Positions 44,318 to 53,012 of a stretch of DNA of 64,000 bases are shown one piece after another (the first letter of the stretch is position 1; every line of letters begins with the position of its first letter). The stretch is from SZUA-442 sp035461905 (GTDB taxonomy: Bacteria; Actinomycetota; Acidimicrobiia; Spongiisociales; UBA5794). The DNA lies in the NCBI GenBank assembly GCA_035461905.1, contig DATHUV010000004.1, positions 1-64,000 on the forward strand, written 5' to 3'. The notes under the pieces were generated by a model. It ran no database searches and was not told where the DNA came from. It worked only from the letters and a program-made list of their open reading frames with translations. Made by a program: the position numbers and the translations under genes.

Positions 44318-45964
44318 TCAGGGATGCCGCGCCACCCAGTCGCCGATGGCCTCGAGGAACACATCGCCGTAGGTGTCGAGCTTCTTCGCTCCGACCCCGC
44401 TGATGGACAGGAACTGGGCCTCCGTGGTCGGCCGGAGTCCGGCCATCTCGGCGAGGGTGGCATCGGAGAACACCACATACGCAGGCACGGAGCGCTCGTC
44501 GGCGAGACGCCGCCGCAACATCCGAAGCTCCTCGAACAGGTCGTTCGCCTCCTCGGACATCACCGCCTGCCCACCACCACCACCACCGGCAGGCTTCGGC
44601 GTCCGGGTCGTATGGAGGTCGACGTCGAGGTCGGTACACACATCACACGACGTCCCACACCGTTCGATCGACTCCCCGAAGTACCTCGCAAGACCCTGAT
44701 GACGGCACCTCGCCGTCTCGGAGTAGTCGTACATGAGGCGAACGTGCCGCTGCTGGACCGCATCGTCCTTCGACACGATCCGTTCGAGCTGAACGACGTC
44801 CGCCCACGAGTAGAACAGGTAGCAGTCCGCGTTGAGGCCGTCACGACCCGCCCTGCCGATCTCCTGGTAGTAGCCCTCAGGGGACTTCGGCATGTCACGG
44901 TGGATCACGTATCGCACGTTCGACTTGTCGATTCCCATGCCGAACGCGACCGTGGCACAGACCACTTCGACATCATCACGAATGAACGCATCCTGGACCC
45001 TCGTCCGTTCCTCGGGTTCCATTCCTGCGTGATAGGCAGCGGAACGGATGCCGAGCGACCGCAGGTAGTCCGCAGTCGACTCGGCGGACTTGCGGGACAG
45101 TGTGTAGACGATGCCGCTCTCGCCTCGATGGCGGAGGCTGATCCTGCCGATGTAGTCACGAGCACGGATCGTTCGTCCGTCATGATCGCCCTTCTTCAGG
45201 GCGCGCAGCTTGAGGTTCGAGCGAAAGAAGCTCGTCTGGACGATCATCGGGTCGGTGAGGTCGAGTTGGGAAGCGATGTCGCGTCGTACCCGCTCGGTCG
45301 CGGTTGCCGTCAAGGCAAGCACGGGCACGCCGAAGCGCGACTTGAGATGGATCAGTTGGCGATAGGCGGGGCGGAAGTCATGGCCCCATTGGCTGATGCA
45401 ATGCGCCTCGTCGACGGCGATCAGCCGAACGTCCGCCGCATCGAGGACCGAGCCAAGCTCAGCACCGAGACCTTCGGGGGCCGCGTAGACGAGCTCGTAC
45501 TCCCCCGCTGCGAGGGCGTCGATGCGTCGCTTCCGCTCCTCGTACTCGATGCTCGAGTTGATGAACGTGGCGGCGATCCCGAGCTCGGTGGCCGCATCCA
45601 CCTGGTCCTTCATGAGCGCAATGAGCGGTGAGATGACAAGCGTCGTGCCACCGATGAGTCGGGCGGCGAGTTGGTAGGTGAGCGACTTCCCGGACCCCGT
45701 CGGCATCACGGCGAGGCAATCGGTCGCCCCGAGTGCTGCTTCGATCACACGACGCTGTCCCGGCCTGAACTCCTCGTACCCGAACACGGACCGCAACTCT
45801 CGATACAGAGACGCGTCGTCCACCCGGATCGGGTGGCGCAGCGGTTTCGACGCCCGGGATGGGCGCGACGACGCAGGTGCAGCGGGACCCTGCGCGGTGT
45901 CGTCGAGGATGTCCCAGTAGCCCTCGTCGATGTCGGGGAAGGGCCCTGAGGTCGGAGTCGTCAC
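44318..45964 (-). CDS. recQ: ATP-dependent DNA helicase RecQ
   Basis: A 548-residue superfamily-2 helicase: Walker A MPTGSGKS (about 93-100), DEAHCISQWGHDFRP (motif II plus aromatic-rich loop, about 187-201), a C-terminal helicase domain with CATVAFGMGIDK and IGRAGRDG, a zinc-binding Cys cluster (CRHQGLARYF and CGTSCDVC, about 425-455) and a C-terminal HRDC domain (about 470-545). It unwinds forked and recombination intermediates 3'-5'. GTG 45964 is chosen since TATGCT lies 6 bases upstream, giving a leaderless mRNA. It is divergent from the NUDIX gene with 59 bases between. Confidence 0.93.
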   Translation of the reverse strand: MTTPTSGPFPDIDEGYWDILDDTAQGPAAPASSRPSRASKPLRHPIRVDDASLYRELRSVFGYEEFRPGQRRVIEAALGATDCLAVMPTGSGKSLTYQLAARLIGGTTLVISPLIALMKDQVDAATELGIAATFINSSIEYEERKRRIDALAAGEYELVYAAPEGLGAELGSVLDAADVRLIAVDEAHCISQWGHDFRPAYRQLIHLKSRFGVPVLALTATATERVRRDIASQLDLTDPMIVQTSFFRSNLKLRALKKGDHDGRTIRARDYIGRISLRHRGESGIVYTLSRKSAESTADYLRSLGIRSAAYHAGMEPEERTRVQDAFIRDDVEVVCATVAFGMGIDKSNVRYVIHRDMPKSPEGYYQEIGRAGRDGLNADCYLFYSWADVVQLERIVSKDDAVQQRHVRLMYDYSETARCRHQGLARYFGESIERCGTSCDVCTDLDVDLHTTRTPKPAGGGGGGQAVMSEEANDLFEELRMLRRRLADERSVPAYVVFSDATLAEMAGLRPTTEAQFLSISGVGAKKLDTYGDVFLEAIGDWVARHP

Positions 45965-45970
45965 GTCGAC

Positions 45971-45976
45971 AGCATA
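45971..45976 (-). promoter_or_regulatory. -10 element TATGCT placed for a leaderless recQ start
   Basis: On the minus strand TATGCT ends 6 bases before GTG 45964, with no ribosome site. It lies back to back with the divergent -10 of the NUDIX gene. Confidence 0.5.
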
Positions 45977-46011
45977 CGGTGCACGGCCGACGCGACGATG
46001 AGCGAAGGGCG

Positions 46012-46017
46012 TATGGT
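46012..46017 (+). promoter_or_regulatory. -10 element TATGGT placed for a leaderless start
   Basis: TATGGT ends 6 bases before ATG 46024, with no ribosome site. Confidence 0.5.
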
Positions 46018-46023
46018 CACCAG

Positions 46024-46566
46024 ATGCGCACGGAAAGACCGCCAGACGGTGATCCCTGGCCCGGCGAGTACACGTACTGTCCGCTATGCCGCTCCGAGCT
46101 GACCTGGACGCTCGTCGGTGGGTCGCCACGCATGCGGTGTGGAGCATGCGGGTTCGTCCATTGGCGCAACCCCGGTGTCGGGGCGGCCGTTGCAGTCTTC
46201 GACGACGACGGCAGGATCCTCCTCATCCGGCGCGGACCCGGAATGACCAGGGAGGGTATGTGGGCCATCCCTGCCGGATTCGTGACCTATGGCGAGGAGA
46301 TCAGGGAGGCCGCTGCTCGTGAGCTCGAGGAGGAGACCGGCCTCACGGCCGACGTCGGCGACGTCGTGTGGATCGCATCGAACTTCCACGATCCGGCCAA
46401 GCTCACCGTCGGCGTGTGGTTCTCGGGAACGATCACCGGCGGACAGCTCGTCGCCGGTGACGATGCAGACCGTGCCGAGTACTTTGCCCTTGACCAGCTT
46501 CCGCCGCTTGCCTTCGACACCGACAAGGCATACCTGAGAACCCTCGGTGCCACCATCGTCGACTGA
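46024..46566 (+). CDS. NUDIX hydrolase with N-terminal zinc ribbon
   Basis: A 180-residue protein. A zinc ribbon (CPLC...CGAC, Cys 19, 22, 39, 42) precedes a Nudix domain whose box starts at GFVTYGEEIREAAARELEEE (about residue 82) and is intact. Zinc-ribbon Nudix proteins include NADH pyrophosphatases (NudC-like), but this one lacks the long middle region of NudC, so an ADP-ribose- or other nucleotide-diphosphate-directed activity is equally likely. Its promoter is back to back with that of recQ. Confidence 0.87.
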   Translation: MRTERPPDGDPWPGEYTYCPLCRSELTWTLVGGSPRMRCGACGFVHWRNPGVGAAVAVFDDDGRILLIRRGPGMTREGMWAIPAGFVTYGEEIREAAARELEEETGLTADVGDVVWIASNFHDPAKLTVGVWFSGTITGGQLVAGDDADRAEYFALDQLPPLAFDTDKAYLRTLGATIVD

Positions 46567-46616
46567 GGTGGCGGATCGTTGGACGCATCCTCCCGGGACC
46601 GATACCGTTCAATCAA

Positions 46617-47111
46617 GTGCAGCGCCAGACGAGAGGCATCGTGGAATCCAAGAACATGGTCGAGAAGATCGTCCTGATGGTCGCGTTCGCCATCGTCGGG
46701 TCGTTCGTTGCCTACTTCATCGGCATCTTCGTGATGATGTGGGCAGGGAGGTTCGGCTCCCAGGATGGGTGGGAGGACCTCGTCGCCGTCGTCATGGCCA
46801 TGCTGTCGTTCGCTCCCGTCGGTGCCATCTTCGGTGCTGCCCTCGGGTATCGCCGCAACGGTGAGTGGCTCTGGACGACGATGCCATCCAAGCAACGCAC
46901 GTACACGGTCGGTGGCGCGCTCATCCTCGCCACCGTCGTCGGAGTAATCAGCGCGTTCACCACCGAAGCGATGTCCGCGGTGTTCCTCGCCGTATGGGCG
47001 CTCCCGATCGGGGCAGCGGTCGGATTCATCCTGGGGCGCCCACCGAAGGCGGTCGCCGACACGGTCACGGCTCCATCGCGAACCGACCCGACCGACCCTT
47101 TCACGGCGTGA
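46617..47111 (+). CDS. Four-helix membrane protein of unknown function
   Basis: A 164-residue protein starting at GTG 46617; TACCGT ends 8 bases upstream. It has about four hydrophobic segments (IVLMVAFAIVGSFVAYFIGIF; VVMAMLSFAPVGAIFGAAL; ALILATVVGVISAF; VFLAVWALPIGAAVGFIL) and a short cytoplasmic tail. A later in-frame ATG (MVEKIV) is an alternative start. No motif identifies a function. It is convergent with the cyclase gene. Confidence 0.65.
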   Translation: MQRQTRGIVESKNMVEKIVLMVAFAIVGSFVAYFIGIFVMMWAGRFGSQDGWEDLVAVVMAMLSFAPVGAIFGAALGYRRNGEWLWTTMPSKQRTYTVGGALILATVVGVISAFTTEAMSAVFLAVWALPIGAAVGFILGRPPKAVADTVTAPSRTDPTDPFTA

Positions 47112-47145
47112 GCTGACCCCCGTCGCGATGCGATCGATCATCCAT

Positions 47146-47160
47146 TCCTGGCACCCAGGA
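47146..47160. terminator. Hairpin TCCTGG-CAC-CCAGGA between convergent genes
   Basis: Perfect 6-bp arms and a 3-base loop lie in the 52-base gap between convergent stops at 47111 and 47164. There is no T-run, so it is a moderate candidate. Confidence 0.4.
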
Positions 47161-47163
47161 CGA

Positions 47164-48495
47164 TCAGATCGCCCGGTACAGGTCCCAATCCCCATCGACG
47201 CCCTTGAGGCTGAACACGCCGAGCCCCTCGAAGCGATGACCCGAACCCAGCAGGAGGTCATGCACCGTGCGGGACACGACGATGGATCCACCTGTGGCAT
47301 GATCCATCACCCTGGCCGCTATGTGAACGGCGAGGCCACCGACGTCCCCTCCTGAACCGTCGACCTGACCGGTATGTACGCCAGTGCGAATGGCGATCCC
47401 CATCGCGACGAGCTGCCTGGTGAGGACACGTGCGCAGTCGAGGGCACCGCCGGGATCAGGGAACGTCGCCAGCACTCCATCGCCGGTCGACTTGACGACT
47501 CGGCCGCCGAAGCGCCGCACGATCTTGTGCGTCGTCTCGTCGTGGACCGCAAGGACTGCACCCCACTCCCGATCTCCCAACGCGCCGGCACGTCGCGTCG
47601 AGTCGACGATGTCGGTGAACATGACGGTCGCGATCCCTGACGCCGGTAGACGCTCGGAAGTGTCGTCAATGGCAAGGAAGTCACGGACATGTCCGAGGAT
47701 CTCGTCCGGTCTCTCCCAGAAAATGGGGCCGTCGGCACCGGACACCTCCACGTACCTGGCGTTCGGAAGGTGCTCAGCGAGAAACCGGCCGTGAGCCGAG
47801 GGGATCAGCGGATACCGCTCCCGGTGGATCACCAGGACGGGCGCCCTCACCTCTGCGAGATCTCCACGCACGTCCATCGAAAGCAGGCGTTCGAGCGCTT
47901 GGGTCATCGTGGTGGGTGTTCCGATCGACCGAACGTACTTCGAGTACCACTCCGAGAATGCCTCGTCGCCGATCTTGCTCGGGACGTTCATCGAAACCTG
48001 GGCCTCGGTACCCCACGTTGCCCCGACGGTGGCCAGCAGCACTTCGACCACGTCATCGGGGATGCCGATCGGGTAGTCGTCAGCCCATCGGAATCTCGAC
48101 GTCGAGTTGTAGAGGATGAGCTTCGTGACCCGTTCGGGATGAAGGGCGGCGAACCGTATGGCGATGGGACCGGCGTCGAGCATGGACCACAACACGACCT
48201 CGCCCGCTCCGACGGCGGCAAGGACGGCGGAAAGCTCGGCGACGTCGTGATCGAGGCTGGGAACGCGATCACGCGGGTACGGGTCGGAATTGCTGGTGCC
48301 CAGCTTGTCGTATCGCACCATCTCGGCGAAGGTCCCGAAACGTGCGAGGAACTGCGCCGCCGTTGGGTCCTCCCACAAGACATCGGTGTTCGAGAAACTG
48401 CCTGCTGACGCAATGACCGTGGGCGGCCCATCACCGAATACCTGGTAGGCGACGCGGGCACCGTCAAAGTCCGCATACTTCGTGGCAGGCAGCAT
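47164..48495 (-). CDS. Alpha/beta-hydrolase domain fused to adenylate/guanylate cyclase
   Basis: A 443-residue protein. Residues about 1-260 are an alpha/beta-hydrolase; residues about 268-443 are a class III nucleotide cyclase with both metal Asp motifs (FTDIVDST, about 271; STGDGVLATF, about 315) and HTGQVDGSG. At the nucleophile elbow (usually GxSxGGP) the sequence is SMLDAGP, so the Ser position is Leu 106; the hydrolase domain is probably a sensor, not an enzyme. The layout resembles mycobacterial Rv1900c. ATG 48495 is chosen because TATGCT lies 7 bases upstream. Cyclic AMP or GMP is the predicted output. Confidence 0.88.
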   Translation of the reverse strand: MLPATKYADFDGARVAYQVFGDGPPTVIASAGSFSNTDVLWEDPTAAQFLARFGTFAEMVRYDKLGTSNSDPYPRDRVPSLDHDVAELSAVLAAVGAGEVVLWSMLDAGPIAIRFAALHPERVTKLILYNSTSRFRWADDYPIGIPDDVVEVLLATVGATWGTEAQVSMNVPSKIGDEAFSEWYSKYVRSIGTPTTMTQALERLLSMDVRGDLAEVRAPVLVIHRERYPLIPSAHGRFLAEHLPNARYVEVSGADGPIFWERPDEILGHVRDFLAIDDTSERLPASGIATVMFTDIVDSTRRAGALGDREWGAVLAVHDETTHKIVRRFGGRVVKSTGDGVLATFPDPGGALDCARVLTRQLVAMGIAIRTGVHTGQVDGSGGDVGGLAVHIAARVMDHATGGSIVVSRTVHDLLLGSGHRFEGLGVFSLKGVDGDWDLYRAI

Positions 48496-48502
48496 CGCCA
48501 CC

Positions 48503-48508
48503 AGCATA
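48503..48508 (-). promoter_or_regulatory. -10 element TATGCT placed for a leaderless cyclase start
   Basis: On the minus strand TATGCT ends 7 bases before ATG 48495. It overlaps the alternative ATG at 48507, which argues against that start. Confidence 0.45.
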
Positions 48509-48548
48509 CGCGAGATTCGGACAGGGTTCCGAGGTTGGATGAACGACC

Positions 48549-48941
48549 TCAGATGGACAGCTGACCAGGGTCGTTGGGAACATCGACGGCGTACGCCGTG
48601 AGGATGTCGAGTGCCACGATGTCGAGCACTGCAGCGTTGGTCGACGCGAGGACAACCGGTGCCGCCTTGCCGTCGCGATGTGCACGCAGCCAATTCGGAG
48701 CGGTGACGCACCACCGGTCACCGGGCACGAGGCCGGGGAAGCGGAACTGTGGCATCGGAGTCGACAGGTCGTTCCCGATGGATCGCTGGTGCTCGAGGAA
48801 CTCGGCGGTCATCACCGCACAGATCGTGTGGCTCCCTCGATCCGCCTCGTCGGTTCGGCACGATCCGTCGCGGAACCACCCCGTCACCGGATCGACACCG
48901 CATGCCTCGAGGTCGCCTCCGAGGACGTTGCGGTCACTCAT
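48549..48941 (-). CDS. DUF2237-family protein
   Basis: A 130-residue soluble protein matching the DUF2237 pattern: N-VLGGDLEACG near the start, GWFRDGSCRT, HTICAVMTAEFLEHQRSIGNDLSTP, FPGLVPGDRWCVTAPNWLRA and a C-terminal TNAAVLDIVALDIL. It contains four conserved Cys. The family is widespread but uncharacterised. ATG 48941 follows aaggagagg. It is separated by 30 bases from the TMEM175-like gene upstream and may be co-transcribed with it. Confidence 0.85.
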   Translation of the reverse strand: MSDRNVLGGDLEACGVDPVTGWFRDGSCRTDEADRGSHTICAVMTAEFLEHQRSIGNDLSTPMPQFRFPGLVPGDRWCVTAPNWLRAHRDGKAAPVVLASTNAAVLDIVALDILTAYAVDVPNDPGQLSI

Positions 48942-48971
48942 GGTTTGGGCCTCTCCTTGAGGGTTGATCAA

Positions 48972-49652
48972 CTATGGCGAGGCTGGGGCTGGTCCATGGC
49001 GTCCTCGTAACCTGAAGGGGATCACCAGATACAGCGCGGCGAGCAGGTAGAGGGCCACAGCGACGTTCGGAAGTACCAAGCCGACGCTGATGGCGACCAC
49101 ATAGGCTGCGAGGCTGGGCGTGAGCTTCCGGGTCACTGCCTGCACATTCTCGGTGTTCAGGTCCGGTCGAACGAGCCCCCTCGAGACCCCGTACTTCCAC
49201 AGAGCCATGACCATGAGGCGAGTTGCGAGCAATGCCAAGCCGTAGAGCGTGACGGCCACTCGTTCGCCATCAGGTGATTGCAGGTATTCCGCCAGGAGCT
49301 TGGTGGGCACCGGGAGGAAACCGACGACCAGGAGCAGTATCAGGTTGAGGCGCAACAGGATCGGATCGACCCGGTCGAGGAGGTCGGTGATGGCCGAGTG
49401 GACCATCCACACCGATCCGATGGTGAGGAAGCTGATGAGGTAGGCGAGATAGGACGGCCAGGCCTCCAGCACCGCCCTGAGCAAATCCGAGCCGCGGTCC
49501 GAAGGTATCGAGATCTCCAGGACCAGGAGCGTGATGGCGATGGCGAACACCCCGTCACTGAATGCCTCCATCCGGCCCGTCTGCAGCCCAACCGTGCGGC
49601 GCCCTCCAGACAGTTCGCCATCCGGGGCTGAATCGTGCTCGTCAGGACTCAT
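48972..49652 (-). CDS. TMEM175/DUF1211-family membrane protein, putative K+ channel
   Basis: A 226-residue protein with about six membrane helices. Helix 1 holds the family signature FSDGVFAIAITLLVLE (about 31-46), whose hydrophobic gate residues define bacterial TMEM175 potassium channels; these form tetramers of six-helix subunits. The acidic N-terminal tail (about 1-27) is cytoplasmic. ATG 49652 is set by gagggtcc upstream. Family assignment is strong; ion selectivity is inferred from the family. Confidence 0.87.
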   Translation of the reverse strand: MSPDEHDSAPDGELSGGRRTVGLQTGRMEAFSDGVFAIAITLLVLEISIPSDRGSDLLRAVLEAWPSYLAYLISFLTIGSVWMVHSAITDLLDRVDPILLRLNLILLLVVGFLPVPTKLLAEYLQSPDGERVAVTLYGLALLATRLMVMALWKYGVSRGLVRPDLNTENVQAVTRKLTPSLAAYVVAISVGLVLPNVAVALYLLAALYLVIPFRLRGRHGPAPASP

Positions 49653-49808
49653 GTTCCCTGGACCCTCCGGGTTCACGCGGGCATGGTGGATCGAGTAATG
49701 ACCGGTGGTCCGACTCGGCTCGAACGTAGCACCGGGTGGCACGAAAGCCGAGAATACCAAGCGTTCGCAGAGGGCTCAGCCCCGTGGACCTGGGATGAAC
49801 CCTCACCG

Positions 49809-50255
49809 TCACACTCCATCGATGAGGTCGACGATGGCGCAGACCGCTCGGCGTGCCGCCGACTCGGTTGCCGGGGACATGGCGAAGCCAAGATCGAGAT
49901 CCGATGCGGGGATGGACACGAGGTACGCCGCGGCCGGCATGGTGCCGACCGTCGGGACCAGGGCCAATAGTGAAGCGGGGTCGCCGTGGTGGGTCATGAC
50001 CTGTGCTCCGGGCTCCGCTCCAACGGGCTGGACGCTGAGGTCCTCGGCATCCACCGAGGCATCGACGAACACGACGAGCGATCGCCCCGACACGTCGAGT
50101 GCCAGTTCAGGACTGAGCTGGGTCACGGACCGCACGTCGATGTCGGAACGGCCGAGCATCTCGATCTGTTCGGCGACCCACCGGCCCGCGCCGTCGTCGC
50201 GCCGCATGTCGTTGCCGTACCCGATGACGAGGACGTCAGCCCCGGATGCGCTCAC
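49809..50255 (-). CDS. hoxW: Hydrogenase maturation endopeptidase
   Basis: A 148-residue protease of the HybD/HycI/HoxW family: N-terminal VIGYGNDMRRDDGAG (about 9-23, with the metal-sensing Asp), VVFVDASVD (about 60-68) and MTHHGDPASLL (about 86-96), the usual Asp/Asp/His nickel-probing set. It clips the C-terminal tail of the large subunit after nickel insertion. GTG 50255 lies inside the last codons of hoxH (about 20 bases overlap), so the two are coupled. It is the last gene of the hox operon. Confidence 0.88.
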   Translation of the reverse strand: MSASGADVLVIGYGNDMRRDDGAGRWVAEQIEMLGRSDIDVRSVTQLSPELALDVSGRSLVVFVDASVDAEDLSVQPVGAEPGAQVMTHHGDPASLLALVPTVGTMPAAAYLVSIPASDLDLGFAMSPATESAARRAVCAIVDLIDGV

Positions 50256-51675
50256 AGACCGTCTTCCCGTCGGCGTCGACCAGGCTGACAATGAGTGGCA
50301 TCTGGCCGATCGCATGCGTGGAGCAGCTCAGGCACGGGTCGAACGCGCGGATACCCGCCTCGATCCGGTTGAGGATCTCCTCGGGGATGTCGGGTCCCGT
50401 GATCCACTCCTTTGCGATCTCATGCACCGTGGCGTTCATCGCGAGGTTGTTCTGCCCCGTTGCGATGATCATGTTGACCTCCTCGAGGAGGCCGGTCCGA
50501 TCGACGTGGTACTCGTGGAAGAGGGTTCCGCGTGGCGCCTCGGAGGATCCGACGGCAACGAGATGGTTGATGCCGGCCGTCGCACGGACCATCGTGTCGA
50601 GCACGTCGTTGTCGGCGAGCAGTCCACGCATGAGCTCGACGGCGGCAAGGATTTCGATGAGCCGCGCGTAGTGGAAGAAAAAGGAAGACGTCGCGATACC
50701 CCCGGCTCGTTCACGGTACGCCTGGAGGGCAGCGTCCGCTGCTGGTGACCCCATCGTCTTGCACACGTTCAACCGTGCGAGGGGTCCGACGCGATACATG
50801 CCCGCTCTCAGGTCGTCACCGCCATCGACGGCGGGTTTGAAGTACGGGCTCTTGAGGTACGAGTCCACGTTGGAGGCCTCACCGATGAGGGTGCGGTACT
50901 CCGCAACGGGAACGCGATCGGCCGCGACGGCGCCGGTCGCGTCGACGACCTTGAGATGCCCGTCGTAGTGCTCCCAACGGCCCCCGTCGTTGGCGAGCGC
51001 CAGGAAGTAGCTCGGGAACTGTCCGAATGCTCGTATCTCGCGCTCGAACCCGTCCAGGATCCCGGTGAAAAGCTCGAGTGCCATCGTCGCGGTCTCGAAC
51101 GACTCGGCGAGGCGGCCCTGGAGCTCGGTACGGGTCTCGGAGGTCATCGGTTCCGCGATGCCCCCCGGGACGATGCCCGGGGCGTGCACCTTGCGCCCGG
51201 CAATCGACTCGATCACTGACTGCCCGAAGCCGCGCAGCCGGATGCCACGACGGGCGAGCTCAGGCTGAGCCTCCATCAACCCGAAGACGTTGCGCACGGA
51301 TGGATCGGCGTCGAATCCGAGCAGGAGGTCCGGCGAGCTGAGGTGGAAGAAGCTCAGTGCGTGGGACTGGATGATCTGACCGAGGTTCGCGATCCGTCGG
51401 AGCCGCTCGGCATTCGCCGGGATCTGGACACCCATCACCGCATCACCTGCCTTGGCGGATGCAACAAGATGGCTCACGGGGCAGATGCCGCATGTGCGCG
51501 CCGTCAGTGACGGCATCTCCCACACGGGGCGGCCGACGCAGAACGCCTCGAACCCCCTGAACTCGGTCACGTGGAAGCGCGTGTCAGCGGGGCGACCGTC
51601 GGCGTCGAGCCTGATCGTGATCTTGGCGTGGCCCTCGATGCGCGAGACCGGGTCGATCACTACGAGGTCATGCAT
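50236..51675 (-). CDS. hoxH: NAD-linked [NiFe] hydrogenase large subunit
   Basis: A 479-residue catalytic subunit. It carries the N-terminal nickel motif RTCGICPVSHL (about 60-70) and the C-terminal DPCLSCSTH (about 446-454), together the four Cys that bind NiFe. About 25 residues follow the final His and should be removed by the protease encoded next. Gene order and sequence type fit group 3d (HoxH) enzymes that exchange H2 with NAD+/NADH in the cytoplasm. ATG 51675 is 15 bases downstream of the hoxY stop. Confidence 0.93.
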   Translation of the reverse strand: MHDLVVIDPVSRIEGHAKITIRLDADGRPADTRFHVTEFRGFEAFCVGRPVWEMPSLTARTCGICPVSHLVASAKAGDAVMGVQIPANAERLRRIANLGQIIQSHALSFFHLSSPDLLLGFDADPSVRNVFGLMEAQPELARRGIRLRGFGQSVIESIAGRKVHAPGIVPGGIAEPMTSETRTELQGRLAESFETATMALELFTGILDGFEREIRAFGQFPSYFLALANDGGRWEHYDGHLKVVDATGAVAADRVPVAEYRTLIGEASNVDSYLKSPYFKPAVDGGDDLRAGMYRVGPLARLNVCKTMGSPAADAALQAYRERAGGIATSSFFFHYARLIEILAAVELMRGLLADNDVLDTMVRATAGINHLVAVGSSEAPRGTLFHEYHVDRTGLLEEVNMIIATGQNNLAMNATVHEIAKEWITGPDIPEEILNRIEAGIRAFDPCLSCSTHAIGQMPLIVSLVDADGKTVCERIRG

Positions 51676-51690
51676 AGGGGGTTCCGCTCC

Positions 51691-52272
51691 TCATCCGAAT
51701 CTGATGTCGTCGCCGCGCTCGCCGAGCGGGTTGCCTGCGAGAAGCGCCGTGACCGTCCTCTGGATGCGTTCGGCAGGCGGGGGACAGCCCGGGAGGAAGA
51801 CATCCACGTCGATCAGCTGATGAAGGGGGAGAACCTTCGGGAGGAGCGCGGGCACGATGCCCTCCTCGCTGGGGATCACGGGGTTGCGATCGACGGCGTC
51901 GACGTAGACACGGCGAAGGATCTCGATCGGATCGCCGAGCGGGTTGCGCATCGCGGTGACGTTCCCGTTCACTGCGCAGTCGCCGAACGACACGACGGTC
52001 TTCGTGTTGGCCCTCACGACGAGGGCGAGTTCCCTGTTGTCCTCGTTGGCGATCGCTCCCTCGACGAGCGTCACGTCCACGTTCTGCGGGAACTCCTTGA
52101 TGTCGGCGATCGGGCTGTAGACGAGACTGGCGAGCTTGGCGAACTCGAAGAGCCACTCATCCATGTCGAGGAACGACATGTGACAGCCCGAGCAGCCTCC
52201 GAGCCACACCGTCGCTACCCGTGCCTTGCCGGACGGCGTCGCGGCGACCGCTGCACCGCCCGGATAGGTCAT
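51691..52272 (-). CDS. hoxY: NAD-linked [NiFe] hydrogenase small subunit
   Basis: A 193-residue small subunit with the proximal [4Fe-4S] ligands: GGCSGCHMS (about 25-33), FGDCAVNGN (about 102) and LPGCPPP (about 166). It lacks a Tat signal and the medial and distal cluster domain of membrane-bound hydrogenases, which marks it as a soluble group 3 subunit. ATG 52272 overlaps the hoxU stop by 4 bases. It carries electrons from the NiFe site to the diaphorase subunits HoxF/U/E. Confidence 0.92.
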   Translation of the reverse strand: MTYPGGAAVAATPSGKARVATVWLGGCSGCHMSFLDMDEWLFEFAKLASLVYSPIADIKEFPQNVDVTLVEGAIANEDNRELALVVRANTKTVVSFGDCAVNGNVTAMRNPLGDPIEILRRVYVDAVDRNPVIPSEEGIVPALLPKVLPLHQLIDVDVFLPGCPPPAERIQRTVTALLAGNPLGERGDDIRFG

Positions 52273-53012
52273 CGGAACTCCCCCGGATCGATCCACTCGC
52301 CGTGCTGCCTCGCCGTTGCGAGCCTGATGACGATGTCGGTCTGATGCACCATCTCGCCGACAGCCCTGCCCTGGTACGCGAGCGCACCGGTGGGGCAGAC
52401 GGCAACGCACTTCCCGCACCATGTGCACGACGTGGATTCACCCCACGGCTTGCCCATCTCCGCAACGAGGATCGCATCAGCGCCGCGGTACGCGACGTCC
52501 CATACGTGGGCACCCTCGATCTCGTGGCACACCCGAACGCACCTCGTGCACAGGATGCACCGGTTCGGGTCGAAGACATACTTGGGATGCGATGCGTCAA
52601 CGGCCCGCAACGGCGCCTGGTAGTCGTACCGGACGTGGTCCATGCCGGTCTCCACGGCTGTGTCCTGCAGCTCGCAGTTCCCGTTGACCACGCACACCGC
52701 GCACACATGGTTGCCCTCGGCGAAGAGGAGCTCGACGATCGACTTGCGGTGCGCACGGAGGGTTGGCGTATCGGTGAGGATCTCCATGTCGGGCGCCACC
52801 GGGGTGGCGCACGCCGGTCGGAGCCGGTGGTCCTCGGCGATCTGGACGACGCACACCCGGCATCCGCCCCACACCGACAGACCCTCGAGGTAGCAGAGCG
52901 ACGGGATCTCCACCCCGAGGCGCCGTGATGCCTCCATGACGGTCTCGTCCGCGTATGCCTCGTATTCCTCGCCGTCGAACGTGACGGAGACAGTGGCGCG
53001 TCGTTCACGCAT
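52269..53012 (-). CDS. hoxU: Hydrogenase diaphorase iron-sulfur subunit
   Basis: A 247-residue NuoG-like electron carrier. A plant-type [2Fe-2S] domain (CYLEGLSVWGGCRVC, about 40-54, plus a later Cys) leads to the NHVCAVCVVNGNC cluster region (about 100-112) and then to two ferredoxin-type [4Fe-4S] motifs, CILCTRCVRVC (about 147-157) and CTWCGKCVAVCP (about 190-201). ATG 53012 overlaps hoxF by 8 bases. Role: wiring FMN in HoxF to HoxY. Confidence 0.92.
   Translation of the reverse strand: MRERRATVSVTFDGEEYEAYADETVMEASRRLGVEIPSLCYLEGLSVWGGCRVCVVQIAEDHRLRPACATPVAPDMEILTDTPTLRAHRKSIVELLFAEGNHVCAVCVVNGNCELQDTAVETGMDHVRYDYQAPLRAVDASHPKYVFDPNRCILCTRCVRVCHEIEGAHVWDVAYRGADAILVAEMGKPWGESTSCTWCGKCVAVCPTGALAYQGRAVGEMVHQTDIVIRLATARQHGEWIDPGEFR

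Noticed and set aside
43152..44372. A 406-codon plus-strand frame opposite glutamate dehydrogenase
   Set aside because: The minus strand encodes a complete, motif-perfect dehydrogenase; the opposite frame is a shadow.
44324..45631. A 435-codon plus-strand frame opposite recQ
   Set aside because: recQ motifs are complete on the minus strand; the frame lacks any domain.
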